Assembly (NCBI GenBank): GCA_965199935.1 | Contig: CBDATD010000002.1 | Coordinates: 124,001 to 188,000 of the forward strand | Direction of reading: 5' to 3' | Length of the DNA stretch: 64,000 nucleotides | From: JAPPLG01 sp965199935 | GTDB lineage: Bacteria; Bdellovibrionota; Bdellovibrionia; Bdellovibrionales; UBA1609 | Shown here: positions 54,357 to 63,003 of the stretch, piece by piece | Numbering within the stretch: the stretch's first letter is position 1 | Layout of the letters: each line of letters opens with the position of its first letter | The notes under the pieces: generated by a model | What the model saw: the letters and a program-made list of their open reading frames with translations, nothing else | Told to the model about the DNA's origin: nothing | Databases searched by the model: none | Program-made: the position numbers and the translations under genes

Positions 54357-54923
54357 ATGAATTTATTAAAATTGATATTTTTCTGGCCAATTTGTATTTT
54401 ACAATTCATCATCCTATTTCCTATTCATTTAATTACTACTATATTCTTCAAAAAAGGAGTGTTGGCAGAGCTGGCAAGAAAAAGAGATTTATCAGGCATA
54501 CACACATTAATTCGGCAAGGGTATGATGTGAATGCACAAAATGCCTTTGGACAAACTCCTTTACATGGTGTGTTTTTTGATAAGGCACATTTGAGTATCA
54601 ATTCATATATGACGATGACAGTTTTAAAATATTTAATTAATATTGGGGCAGACGTTAATATTGTTGATAAAAGAAATTGGTCTCCTTTAATGTATGCTAT
54701 TAATGCAGATTATACAGATGAATCAATATATTTAATTAACTCTGAAAAAATATTACTGAATAAAAGGTTCTATGAAGATCATACAGCTCTTCATTGTGCT
54801 GTGATAAAAAATAATTCAAAAATAGTGACACACCTTTTAGAAAAAGGAGCTGATCCTCATATAAGAGATTCATTAGGTTTAAAACCTATTGATTATTGTA
54901 GAAGTAAGAAATCTATTTTTTAG
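54357..54923 (+). CDS. Membrane-anchored ankyrin-repeat protein
   Basis: A 188-residue protein with one or two N-terminal membrane helices (LLKLIFFWPICILQFIILFP) and about four ankyrin repeats (RQGYDVNAQNAFGQTPLHGV; NIGADVNIVDKRNWSPLMYA; EKGADPHIRDSLGLKPIDYC). It is first in a run of closely spaced same-strand genes leading to the Hsp70 module, with only five bases to the next small ORF. Ankyrin repeats bind proteins; membrane anchoring faces them to the cytoplasm. Possible partner or regulator of the downstream chaperone module. Confidence 0.8.
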   Translation: MNLLKLIFFWPICILQFIILFPIHLITTIFFKKGVLAELARKRDLSGIHTLIRQGYDVNAQNAFGQTPLHGVFFDKAHLSINSYMTMTVLKYLINIGADVNIVDKRNWSPLMYAINADYTDESIYLINSEKILLNKRFYEDHTALHCAVIKNNSKIVTHLLEKGADPHIRDSLGLKPIDYCRSKKSIF

Positions 54924-54927
54924 ATAA

Positions 54928-55083
54928 ATGTTCTTCCTTCTAATTGAAAAAATACTAAAGATTTTCATTATTCGACCGATACAAACTATCAGTGGGAAGA
55001 AGGTTAAACATTTTTTTGAAAAAATCAAAAGGAAAGAGAATAAGGAAATCTCACTTTTACACTATAACAAATGTTTTAAATAA
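54928..55083 (+). CDS. Possible small membrane-anchored basic protein
   Basis: A 51-residue frame (MFFLLIEKILKIFIIRPIQT, then KKVKHFFEKIKRKENKEISL) with a hydrophobic start and a basic tail. It is tightly placed between the ankyrin and GrpE-like genes, which favours a real gene, but there is no family and the ribosome site is weak. Confidence 0.4.
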   Translation: MFFLLIEKILKIFIIRPIQTISGKKVKHFFEKIKRKENKEISLLHYNKCFK

Positions 55084-55098
55084 TGCTGAGGTTCAGCA

Positions 55099-55788
55099 AT
55101 GATAAATCTTTTAGTTCTTTTTTTAGTCATTGGATTAATTATCATACTCTGTATTTTTTCTACGGAGAAGAAAATGGCATCCTTTAGATATATTTCTAAA
55201 AAAATTAATCTCTTCAAAAAATTTCCATTCAATCTGAAAGTTTTTTTATCAAGCTTAAATCTTCAAAAAAAATTAGTATACAAAATTAAATCAAAATATA
55301 CCTCAACGTCTTCGAGAGACGTTTTTGAATCAATAAAAGAAATAAAGGAATATTTATCTATTTTAACGAAAAATGTATCCAAAAAAGATGAAGAAATTGA
55401 TAGATTAAAAAAGGGGTATGATCTCAAGATTTTCAAAGATTTTTTGAATAGATTTTTAAGAGTCTATAGAATAGTGGAGGAGGATGTAGAGTTTTATACA
55501 GAAAAGAGTAATAGAGAGATATCTAAAATATTAAATAACATAAAATTTGGTTTAAAAGAAGCTTTTTTAGATTGTGGATTGGAAGAGTTTCAACCACAGG
55601 AAGGGGAAATATATAAAGAGTGTTTTGGACTTTCAGAGAATGTTGAACACGTGAATACAGATGATAAAACTAAGGATATGAAAATCGTTAAAGTAAAGAA
55701 GAAAGGATTTAAAATGAAAACGTATTGTGGGTACGAGGTTATACGTCCAGCAATTGTCTCTATTTATAAATATACAGAAAGGAAATAA
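55099..55788 (+). CDS. GrpE-like protein with membrane anchor
   Basis: A 229-residue protein. N-terminal membrane helix (LLVLFLVIGLIIILCIFSTE), then a basic region and coiled coil (about 85-120), then a part like the GrpE head: LKEAFLDCGLEEFQPQEGEI and the ending KGFKMKTYCGYEVIRPAIVS, which corresponds to the RPA-V end of GrpE. Ordinary GrpE is soluble; this one is anchored. Placed three bases before an Hsp70 gene, it is probably its dedicated nucleotide exchange factor. The GrpE assignment rests on the C-terminal resemblance and the neighbour. Confidence 0.7.
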   Translation: MINLLVLFLVIGLIIILCIFSTEKKMASFRYISKKINLFKKFPFNLKVFLSSLNLQKKLVYKIKSKYTSTSSRDVFESIKEIKEYLSILTKNVSKKDEEIDRLKKGYDLKIFKDFLNRFLRVYRIVEEDVEFYTEKSNREISKILNNIKFGLKEAFLDCGLEEFQPQEGEIYKECFGLSENVEHVNTDDKTKDMKIVKVKKKGFKMKTYCGYEVIRPAIVSIYKYTERK

Positions 55789-55791
55789 AAA

Positions 55792-57309
55792 ATGAAAAAA
55801 TTAGTTGGAATTGATTTAGGAACTACAAATTCTGTTGTTTCATATTTAGATGAAATGGGTTCACCTACAATTATTCATAATGACGATGGAGGGAATATCA
55901 CTCCTTCTGTTGTGCATTTCAGTTCTGCCAATCATTCTATTGTAGGCAGGGAAGCTAAAAAAGAATTTCCTAAAGAATTCCCTACTACGAATACGCAGAC
56001 TTTTGCCTTCTTTAAAAGGCATATGGGATCTGATAAAAAAATAACTATTTTTGAAAAAGAAATTACTGCAACTGTTCTAAGTGGGTTGGTTTTAAAAAAA
56101 CTTCATGAAGATGCTAAGAATAAATTAGATTCTTCGTTGGAAGCAATTGTGACAGTACCGGCAAGTTTTTCAAACAAAGCAAGAGAAAAAACATTAGAAT
56201 CTGGTAAATTGGCAGGGATAGATATTTCAAATATTATTAATGAACCAACAGCTGCGGCTTTATATTATGCATATAAATCTGGAAAAGATTTATCTGGTAA
56301 CTATGCAGTCTATGATCTAGGAGGAGGTACTTTCGATATATCGATTATAAGGGCATCTGGAAAAGATATCGAAGTACTCTCATCTGAAGGGGTTTTTAAT
56401 CTAGGTGGTAAAGATTTCGATGACAAACTAATATCTCTTGTACGAGAAAAATTTAAGAAACAAACTGGAAGAGAGTTAGAGGCAGATGATTATAATTACA
56501 TAGATGCAGAGGAAGATAAAAAATCATTATCTAAAAGAGATGAAATTAATATCTCTTTAGGAAGAGGTTCTGAAAGAGTTACGATAAACATACAAAGGAC
56601 AGAATTTGAAACTGCCATTTCACCTTTGGTTGCTCAAACTGAAATGCTATGCGAAAGTGCTATGGATAAAGTTAAATTGAACACTTCTGATATTAAAGAT
56701 ATTTTTTTGGTAGGAGGTTCAACTCGTATCCCTCTTATTAAATCTAGTGTTGAAAGAAATTTTAATAAAAATCCATTAACAACACATAATCCAGATGAAG
56801 TTGTATCTCTAGGTGCGAGTATTTATTGCGGGTATAAGACGCATAAGTCCAATCTTAATGTTGTACAAAAAACGTGTATGGAAAAAGTTAATATTCAAGA
56901 AATAACTAATCATTTTTTTGGAACAATTGTGATAGACGAGGATATGGGCCAACTGACCTTAAAAAATGATATTCTGATAGAAAAGGGATCAAAAATACCT
57001 TGTTCCATACACAAGATATATCAGACCATCAGAGATAATCAGTCTAAAATTGAATGTACAATCACCCAAAGTAGCCACAATGAAACTGATCCTGAATTTG
57101 TAAATGTTATATGGCAAGGGGACTTAAGTATACCTACTGGACGACCTGCAGGTCAACAAATCAGGGTTACATTTTCTTATGATGAAAATCAAATTATGCA
57201 ATGTTCTTTTTTAGATATATCTTCTAATAGGCAAACGTCTATTGATTTAAACATGGATAAAGAAAATTCTTCTGTAAAAACAGAAGTTGAAAAATTTTTA
57301 GTAGATTAG
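55792..57309 (+). CDS. Short Hsp70 (DnaK-like) without lid domain
   Basis: A 505-residue Hsp70. The ATPase domain is complete: GIDLGTTNSVVSYLDEMGSP, NEPTAAALYYAY, AVYDLGGGTFDISIIRASGK and DIFLVGGSTRIPLIKSSVER. The beta-sandwich substrate domain follows (about 375-490), but the helical lid (about 100 residues) of DnaK is absent. The family size is like HscC or other specialised Hsp70s. It stands between GrpE-like and TerB/J-like genes, so a private chaperone cycle is likely. An M48 peptidase at the end suggests that clients are passed to proteolysis. Confidence 0.93.
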   Translation: MKKLVGIDLGTTNSVVSYLDEMGSPTIIHNDDGGNITPSVVHFSSANHSIVGREAKKEFPKEFPTTNTQTFAFFKRHMGSDKKITIFEKEITATVLSGLVLKKLHEDAKNKLDSSLEAIVTVPASFSNKAREKTLESGKLAGIDISNIINEPTAAALYYAYKSGKDLSGNYAVYDLGGGTFDISIIRASGKDIEVLSSEGVFNLGGKDFDDKLISLVREKFKKQTGRELEADDYNYIDAEEDKKSLSKRDEINISLGRGSERVTINIQRTEFETAISPLVAQTEMLCESAMDKVKLNTSDIKDIFLVGGSTRIPLIKSSVERNFNKNPLTTHNPDEVVSLGASIYCGYKTHKSNLNVVQKTCMEKVNIQEITNHFFGTIVIDEDMGQLTLKNDILIEKGSKIPCSIHKIYQTIRDNQSKIECTITQSSHNETDPEFVNVIWQGDLSIPTGRPAGQQIRVTFSYDENQIMQCSFLDISSNRQTSIDLNMDKENSSVKTEVEKFLVD

Positions 57310-57325
57310 GAACAGGACCGTATAT

Positions 57326-58453
57326 ATGGAAATAATTTTTATTATCATTATAATGTTAGTCTCCACTTTTATTTGGAATGTTTTTATCAATTTCTGTCAT
57401 ACAAGAAGTAATGCTTTTGAAATAGATTTACATATAGAATCTAAAGATGATACGCAACTCATAATTATAAACGGAAGAGGCATTATACCATCAAATAAAT
57501 GTCATGACAATAATCTCATTTTTATATCTACTGTATGGGATATTACAAATGGAAAAGAATCTCCTGTTCTATGTTTAGTACCTGAGTTTCAAAAACATGG
57601 AATTTTTTATTTTCAAAAAACTGTTCCTATACCTTATGATGCAACTCTTATTAAAGAGTGGGTTCCTGTAGGGATTGTTATTCCTGAAATATGCGTTTTC
57701 CCATTCTCTAAAAAAAGAAAATTACGAACACGTTTATCACTACTCAATACAGAGGGCCAAGTGATAAAAGAATATTCCTCTGAAATAGAGTTTTATAACT
57801 CTAAAAAAGGGTATGAAGAGGTTAAAAAAGATAAAATTAAACTATTTAAAATGGAGCTTCACATATTAATGAATATTGCAATGGCTGATGGAAAAATTGA
57901 CAATAAAGAAATAGAGTTTTTCACTCAAAAAATTACAACATTTCTAGAAAACTATGAAGGACAAGAAAAAGAGAATTTAAAAGAGCAATTGAATCTATTA
58001 TTGAAAAAATCTTACGAACAAATTTATTTTAAAAGAGATAATTTACAGCATTTCACTAACTTATTTAAAGAAATTTCTACGGATGCACATAGATATAATT
58101 TAATAAAAAGTTGTACTGAAATGATGAGCATAGACAAAAATATTGATGAAAAGGAATTGAAAATTATTGATAATATATCTAATCAATTAGGGTTGCGATA
58201 TAACAAAGTAAATGAGTTAAAAGATATTCATATTTTAAAAGGTAGTAATGTAGATCCTTCAAATCCTGAGGTGATTCTTGGTATTAAATCTGAATGGAAT
58301 TACGATAAAATTCGAATGCATCTTAACAAACAGTTTACAAAATGGAATGCAAGAATGCAGGGGTGTTCTGATGAAAAAGAAAGGCAACAAGTTCAAAATA
58401 TGTTAAATTTAATTGCAAAAACGAGATTAAAATATGAAAAAAAAGCTGGATAA
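57326..58453 (+). CDS. TerB-like protein with membrane helix and possible J-like tail
   Basis: A 375-residue protein. N-terminal membrane helix (IIFIIIIMLVSTFIWNVFIN), a beta-rich part to about 160, then a TerB-like helical domain (about 175-290: ELHILMNIAMADGKIDNKEI; EMMSIDKNIDEKELKIIDNI), the arrangement also seen in DjlA. The last 65 residues (LGIKSEWNYDKIRMHLNKQF ... LIAKTRLKYEKK) resemble J-domain helices II-IV, without the HPD motif. If right, it is the co-chaperone slot of this module. Its 3' end overlaps the M48 gene by 20 bases. Confidence 0.7.
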   Translation: MEIIFIIIIMLVSTFIWNVFINFCHTRSNAFEIDLHIESKDDTQLIIINGRGIIPSNKCHDNNLIFISTVWDITNGKESPVLCLVPEFQKHGIFYFQKTVPIPYDATLIKEWVPVGIVIPEICVFPFSKKRKLRTRLSLLNTEGQVIKEYSSEIEFYNSKKGYEEVKKDKIKLFKMELHILMNIAMADGKIDNKEIEFFTQKITTFLENYEGQEKENLKEQLNLLLKKSYEQIYFKRDNLQHFTNLFKEISTDAHRYNLIKSCTEMMSIDKNIDEKELKIIDNISNQLGLRYNKVNELKDIHILKGSNVDPSNPEVILGIKSEWNYDKIRMHLNKQFTKWNARMQGCSDEKERQQVQNMLNLIAKTRLKYEKKAG

Positions 58454-59570
58454 AAATCAATTAAGTATTGTTCGGTATTCTGAAGATAGATCTTCCAAAG
58501 CAAGTTTACCTACTCATTCCGATATACTTACACAATTGAAAAATTCATTTCTTATGAATCACTTGCCTGTAAATAAAAAACTCACGCCAAAAATATATCA
58601 ATCTGTGGAGGATTGTCTATTTACTCTGGGGATAGATAGTATGATTCATAATGTATCTATTTTTATTTATCAAGATCATGAAGTTAATGCCAAGTGTTTG
58701 ACAGGATTTAAAAATAATATTATTATTTTACTTTCGTCTTCTCTAGTGAAGTTTTTTAAACTTGACGAATTAAAGTTTGTCATAGGGCATGAACTGGGTC
58801 ATTATTTATTTCATCAAAATTCGGTTAAGCAATCCTCCAACCGTAATCTGGAGAGTTTCATATTGCGTAGAGCGAAAGAAATAACTGCGGACAGGGTAGG
58901 ATTACTGTGTTGTCAGTCTCTGGATACTTCAATAAAAGCTATGCTAAAGATGTTATCTGGGCTTGATGAAAATCATCTGGTATTTAACATAGCCTCTATA
59001 TTAGAGGAACTAAAAAATGTAGATCCTTCAAATATTCCAATAGAAGAAATGTGTGCTTCTCATCCTCCTCTAGCCATTAGATCTAGAGCTCTACTATGGT
59101 TCTCTATGGGAAAAGTTTATTTAGACCTTATAGGAAAAGTTTCTACTGGATGCTTATGTGAGAAAACTATAGATAGTAGAGTTAAAAACGATCTCACTAA
59201 ATATTTAGATTCACAATGTTTAAATCAAATTCAAAAAACTAAAAATGATTTTAAATTTTGGATATTATCTTTAATTTTTTTAAAAGATCGTACCTTCAGT
59301 AAAGAAGAGCAATCGATTATATCAAAAATTTTTGGTCAAGAAAAAATGGAAAAATTAAAAAACTTTATCTGTTCATCATCAAAAGAACAAGTTATGAAAA
59401 GTATTACTCATAATTGTGTTCAATCGTTTTTTTCTTACTTTACAGAAGCTCCAAAAGAATCAATTTCATACTTAAGAAACCTAGATAATACCATAAAAGA
59501 AGAGTTTGGTATTTCAAATAGTTTACCATTTGTGTTGGACAAATGTCCTGATTTAAACAAATATCTATGA
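58434..59570 (+). CDS. M48-family metallopeptidase
   Basis: A 378-residue peptidase. The zinc site is LKFVIGHELGHYLFHQNSVK (His119-Glu120-x-x-His123), with the third ligand in RRAKEITADRVGLLCC (Glu149, then Asp153). There are no clear membrane helices, so it is probably cytoplasmic, unlike HtpX or BepA. It overlaps the TerB-like gene by 20 bases, showing tight coupling, and closes the GrpE-Hsp70-TerB row. The C-terminal 150 residues may carry a regulatory domain (SIIFLK-type helices and TerB-like acidic turns not clear). Role: likely the output protease of the module. Confidence 0.85.
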   Translation: MKKKLDKNQLSIVRYSEDRSSKASLPTHSDILTQLKNSFLMNHLPVNKKLTPKIYQSVEDCLFTLGIDSMIHNVSIFIYQDHEVNAKCLTGFKNNIIILLSSSLVKFFKLDELKFVIGHELGHYLFHQNSVKQSSNRNLESFILRRAKEITADRVGLLCCQSLDTSIKAMLKMLSGLDENHLVFNIASILEELKNVDPSNIPIEEMCASHPPLAIRSRALLWFSMGKVYLDLIGKVSTGCLCEKTIDSRVKNDLTKYLDSQCLNQIQKTKNDFKFWILSLIFLKDRTFSKEEQSIISKIFGQEKMEKLKNFICSSSKEQVMKSITHNCVQSFFSYFTEAPKESISYLRNLDNTIKEEFGISNSLPFVLDKCPDLNKYL

Positions 59571-59599
59571 TAGAATATTTAGTAGGGGAAACTTAGAAA

Positions 59600-59690
59600 T
59601 GAAAAAACATAAACATAAGTCAGGTGTACTACAGATGGGTTAGTATCTGTCGCAGTTGATGTAGGAGTGTGAGTGGGGTTCGCCTCCTAA
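59600..59690 (+). other. Sequence shared with the region after zorB
   Basis: The stretch beginning AAAAAACATAAA and including TACTACAGATG...GTTAG closely resembles 50712-50760 directly after and across the ZorB-like stop. It lies just outside the stop of tail fragment F4 (and F2 in the other case) and so belongs to the repeated boundary unit. Confidence 0.55.
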
Positions 59691-59939
59691 TTAACTACCG
59701 CCGCCGTCATAGTCTATGTGAGGATAAGGCAAATATAGTCTGAATCTATCTCCTAATTGGGATTGAATGATGTCAGAGATAGATAAGAAGTCGTCTAAAT
59801 CAGTGAAGTCATTACAGTTTGTGCGACTTGATAATCTTTCATCAGCTTCATAGTAAGGGCAGTCGCCTCCTTCTTCTCCCTCAAGGTCTGAATCACCGCT
59901 TCGTCCGTCTGAATCCTGAAAGTTTAAAAATTCAAACTT
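59691..59939 (-). pseudogene. Tail-gene fragment F4 (longest type)
   Basis: Minus-strand frame of about 82 codons: EFLNFQDSDGRSGDSDLEGE, EGGDCPYYEADERLSSRTNC, NDFTDLDDFLSISDIIQ... and the end PHIDYDGGGS with TAA at 59691. It is like F5b in its first 50 residues. The 5' end is cut (stop codon four codons upstream of EFLNF). It is a C-terminal piece of an Asp-rich, possibly secreted protein. Confidence 0.75.
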
Positions 59940-60033
59940 TTAGAATGAATAGAGATTCTCTAAGAAGAGTAATTAGATGTACATATTATTGGTATATTGA
60001 ATAGTTGTAAAAGAACTAATAAATGCTTGCATT

Positions 60034-60903
60034 TTGTATTTTCACGTGGTAAATACCCTCTTTTATATGTGTGAGGTGGAAAGTTTGGTCAATTTTGAGG
60101 AAATACAAACGTCAGTGGATTGCGACTGCAAAAGAGTGACAGTTACGCACACAAAATGTAAATATTCTCGCGAAGAAGATACTCAACCATTAGGGACATC
60201 TAAATGGAAAGGTGTGATTACATCACTAGTTACGTGTCTTTTCTTTAAATTTGTTCCCATTTCAATTTTCGTTGTTATATGTTTCCCTCTTTCGGACTTT
60301 TCGGCAAAATTTGCAATTCTTTTTCCATTGTCCAATTGTTGTGTAGATAAGTTTGGTGAAGTAGATATGCATAGTTCAAAAATGTCTCAAAAAATAGCTA
60401 ATTCGCATCAACTTAATAAACATACACCCACCGTTTCCAAGAAATCTGAACCTCTGATGAAGGAGGCAAATGAAGCAAATCTTTTGATCAAAGCTATGAA
60501 GGATAGAGCTTATATAAAAGCTCGTACATTAATAATAGATGTCGGAGTTGATGTAAATTTTCAAGATAAGAGTGGAAACTCACCTCTACATATAGCCTCT
60601 TTTGATGGGAGCAGGGATATGATTGATTTGCTTCTGGACAATGAAGCGTCGATGGCTGTTCAAAATAATGAAGGAAATACCCCTTTACATATCCTTGCAA
60701 GAGAGGGGTACTATGAGATTATTTCTGAGTTGGGATTTTTAAATGAAGAAGATATGGAGTGTATTGCAAGTGTAAAAAATACTAAAGGGCATACAGCGTT
60801 GGATTTGGCTTATGCCAGTATGGTGAATGAAGAGTATTTTAAGAATTCTGTATTCGATGACTTATCGTCAATGAGATGTAGTGACATTGCACAATTGGAG
60901 TAA
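60034..60903 (+). CDS. Ankyrin-repeat protein with internal membrane segment
   Basis: Up to 289 residues from TTG 60034; ATG 60067 is a more standard choice. A hydrophobic stretch (VTCLFFKFVPISIFVVICFP) at about 68-88 suggests a membrane helix. The C-terminal half has ankyrin repeats (IIDVGVDVNFQDKSGNSPLH; DNEASMAVQNNEGNTPLHIL; NTKGHTALDLAYASM). Cysteines near the N-terminus (VDCDCKRVTVTHTKC) are notable. Its TAA coincides with the start of tail fragment F5a, so the 3' end lies at a recombination joint and the protein may be shortened. Role unknown. Confidence 0.7.
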   Translation: MYFHVVNTLFYMCEVESLVNFEEIQTSVDCDCKRVTVTHTKCKYSREEDTQPLGTSKWKGVITSLVTCLFFKFVPISIFVVICFPLSDFSAKFAILFPLSNCCVDKFGEVDMHSSKMSQKIANSHQLNKHTPTVSKKSEPLMKEANEANLLIKAMKDRAYIKARTLIIDVGVDVNFQDKSGNSPLHIASFDGSRDMIDLLLDNEASMAVQNNEGNTPLHILAREGYYEIISELGFLNEEDMECIASVKNTKGHTALDLAYASMVNEEYFKNSVFDDLSSMRCSDIAQLE

Positions 60904-60906
60904 ACT

Positions 60907-60945
60907 ACCGCTTCCTCCGGTGAAGTCTTCGTAGTCGAGATACAG
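60907..60945 (-). pseudogene. Tail-gene fragment F5a (end only)
   Basis: Minus-strand LYLDYEDFTGGSGS, directly adjoining the ankyrin gene stop. It is a second, short copy of the tail end, downstream of F5b, so two tails are in tandem here. Confidence 0.5.
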
Positions 60946-60966
60946 GGGTGTTGAGAGCGGGGTTGC

Positions 60967-61197
60967 CTAGCTTCCGCTGCCAGAGCCGTCGTAATCGATA
61001 CAAGGGTATCCACTGCATTGTGGGGCCAAAGGATGTACTTTACCGCTGTAATCATCTAAATCTTGAAAGTCATTGCAGTTCGTATTTCCTAATATTTCGT
61101 CAGCTTCGTAGTAGGGGCAGTCGCCTCCTTCTTCTCCGTCAAGGTCTGGATCACCGCTTCGTCCGTCTGAATCTTGAAAGTTCAAAAATTCTTCTTT
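60967..61197 (-). pseudogene. Tail-gene fragment F5b
   Basis: Minus-strand EEFLNFQDSDGRSGDPDLDG, EEGGDCPYYEADEILGNTNC, NDFQDLDDYSGKVHPLAPQC and SGYPCIDYDGSGSGS, stop TAG at 60967. It combines the first part seen in F4 with the second part seen in F2, so it is the best model of the full tail. The frame runs on to 61275 but the sequence there is of different origin. Confidence 0.8.
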
Positions 61198-61199
61198 AC

Positions 61200-61335
61200 T
61201 GGTGTGAAACCTAGTGAAATTTCGAAAAAATGTAAAGAGTTTCACATGAAAGATGAATTTGACAAGGATATTCAAAAATTAGGTAAAATCAATTTTAGAA
61301 TAACGTTCCCTATGAGTATTAAAGATCGAAAATAA
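61200..61335 (+). pseudogene. C-terminal fragment of an unknown gene
   Basis: Plus-strand frame reading GVKPSEISKKCKEFHMKDEF, DKDIQKLGKINFRITFPMSI and a TAA at 61333. It has protein-like composition but no start, and begins where fragment F5b ends. A relic joined by recombination; family not recognised. Confidence 0.35.
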
Positions 61336-61452
61336 TACATAGATTTTTTGTATGTAAATAATATATTTTTGAACTATGTTCTTGAGGAGGCACAAAGGGA
61401 ATAAAGCACTAAGATCAAATCTGTATCTGATACTTCCAGAAGGAGAAAGCTT

Positions 61453-61960
61453 GTGAAAAGAATTAAAAAATTCAAAAGAAGAAAAACTTATTAGTCAATT
61501 CAAGAAAAAATTGTCATTAACTTCTTTTAAAGAAAACCAGAAAAACTTGTCTAATTATTTAGGTACAATGCTACTTTAAGAAAAATGAAAGGGAGGAGAG
61601 GGAGAGCAAGCCTATGCAGAAATTTGCACTCTTCTCAAATTAGGAACTCACCATAAAACTTCACATCTGAAGTGGGCTGGTGACCAGCGGGATGGAAACG
61701 CTTTTGATGGGATACTGTATTTCGATCAAGACGAACAAAAAGTTGAAATTTCTGCATCAATTAACCCGGAAGAAATAAAGGATTATAGAAAAAAGGATGG
61801 ACATCGAGAGATGACAAAAAGTGTTGTACAATCAATGAAAAAACGAATTTTTCTGAAGATTTTCTTAGAAAGTATTGGACATCTTGCAAAAATCTAGAGA
61901 AGTTTCTTTTGAGGTATTCCCCAATTATAGTAGAAGATTTTGTATATAAATTGAGGAGAG
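61453..61960 (+). pseudogene. Decayed second copy of the 41.7-kb possible nuclease gene
   Basis: DNA similarity to 41697-42210 is obvious through GTG 61453 with the same upstream AGGAGAAAGCTT context, then GTCAATTCAAGAA..., GGAGGAGAGGGAGAGCAAG and ATTAACCCGGAAGAAATAA. There is an early stop (ATTAG near 61490), another near 61578, and a frameshift near 61840. The 3' third is missing. It shows the gene family was once present twice in this island. Confidence 0.8.
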
Positions 61961-62014
61961 GAAAAAGTAGCTCATTTGAACTGTCTATTGATGGTTGCTG
62001 CTTTAGGGGCGTAA

Positions 62015-62683
62015 TCAGCTCTCTTTTGGTATCATTTTTAACTCTTTAAGAAGTTTTTCTTTTACTGCATCATAAACGAAGAATTGTCTTGATAATAGGT
62101 CTCTTTTCAAAAATTCCTTATCTTCTGGAATAACAGGAGAGATGTGTTTTTCAATATTTTGTTCCATTTTTTTGAAATTTAAAAAATCCAATCCAGAAAT
62201 AGAAGACCATCGTATAAGAAATATAGCATTAAGAATAATTCTCTTATAAGCTGAGTAAAGTTTCCATACATCTTCTGATAAATAAGGTTCAATTTTATGC
62301 TCATTGAGTCCTTCTCTACATTCTTTTTCAATACTTTGAATTATTGGACTGAGCCATCTTTCTGTTTCTTGGAAAGCATTTTTCAGTTTTATTTTGTTTG
62401 TCTCTTCCAGGGTTTCCCAGTTTTTCAATTTTTTAAAATTCAAATTCTGCAACCATCCACAAATAGATTCTCCTTGAGAGAAAGTCTTTATATTTTTGTT
62501 TATTTGTTCTATGGCATTTAATCTTTTTTTCTTAAGAAGGATATTTTCATTCTCTTTGATTCTAATGTTTGATTTGTCCTCTTCTAATTCTTTTTTAAAT
62601 TTTTGTTCCACATATTTTTTGAGAAACCAACCAAAAGCTGATCCTATTGTAAAGATTAAAGACATAATTAGTTTTTCAAGCAT
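62015..62683 (-). CDS. Hypothetical membrane-anchored helical protein
   Basis: A 222-residue protein with an N-terminal membrane helix (LIMSLIFTIGSAFGWFLKKY), a coiled-coil segment (VEQKFKKELEEDKSNIRIKE) and a helical rest (WLSPIIQSIEKECREGLNEH). Such anchor-plus-helical proteins are common in defence islands but this one has no recognised domain. It is alone on the minus strand between the decayed nuclease gene and the next membrane protein gene. Confidence 0.65.
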   Translation of the reverse strand: MLEKLIMSLIFTIGSAFGWFLKKYVEQKFKKELEEDKSNIRIKENENILLKKKRLNAIEQINKNIKTFSQGESICGWLQNLNFKKLKNWETLEETNKIKLKNAFQETERWLSPIIQSIEKECREGLNEHKIEPYLSEDVWKLYSAYKRIILNAIFLIRWSSISGLDFLNFKKMEQNIEKHISPVIPEDKEFLKRDLLSRQFFVYDAVKEKLLKELKMIPKES

Positions 62684-63003
62684 AAATTTCCGTTCTCAGT
62701 TAATTTTAGAGATATTGTATTTGTCGATGGAATATACTCTACTTGCTCCCTTCATGCCAAGAGCCAAAATGAAAAGAATACTGGCTGTAGTTATGCATCT
62801 CTCTAGGAGACACATCATTCTCTCAGCATAAAAATAGTTACTCACATATTACATAGTTCTTTTTTTTTGTTGGCAGTATTTAGCTGTAATCAGGGGAAAT
62901 GTTCCTTTTTTTCTACGAATTAGACGCTCGATAATTGTCGAATTCTGGACTATAGAGGAAAATTTTAGTAAAATACAGAAATGTAGCCCTTTTAGGAGTT
63001 TCT
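62684..63003. other. Gap between divergent membrane protein genes
   Basis: No gene is supported. It contains the second copy of the shared 37-base sequence (62945-62981) and presumably promoters for both neighbours. Confidence 0.4.
62945..62981 (+). repeat. 37-base shared upstream sequence (copy 2)
   Basis: Almost identical to 53258-53294; here it lies 22 bases upstream of the GTG start of the membrane protein gene. On the minus strand both copies would read LYFTKI(Y/F)LYSPE, so a coding origin is also possible. Confidence 0.55.
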
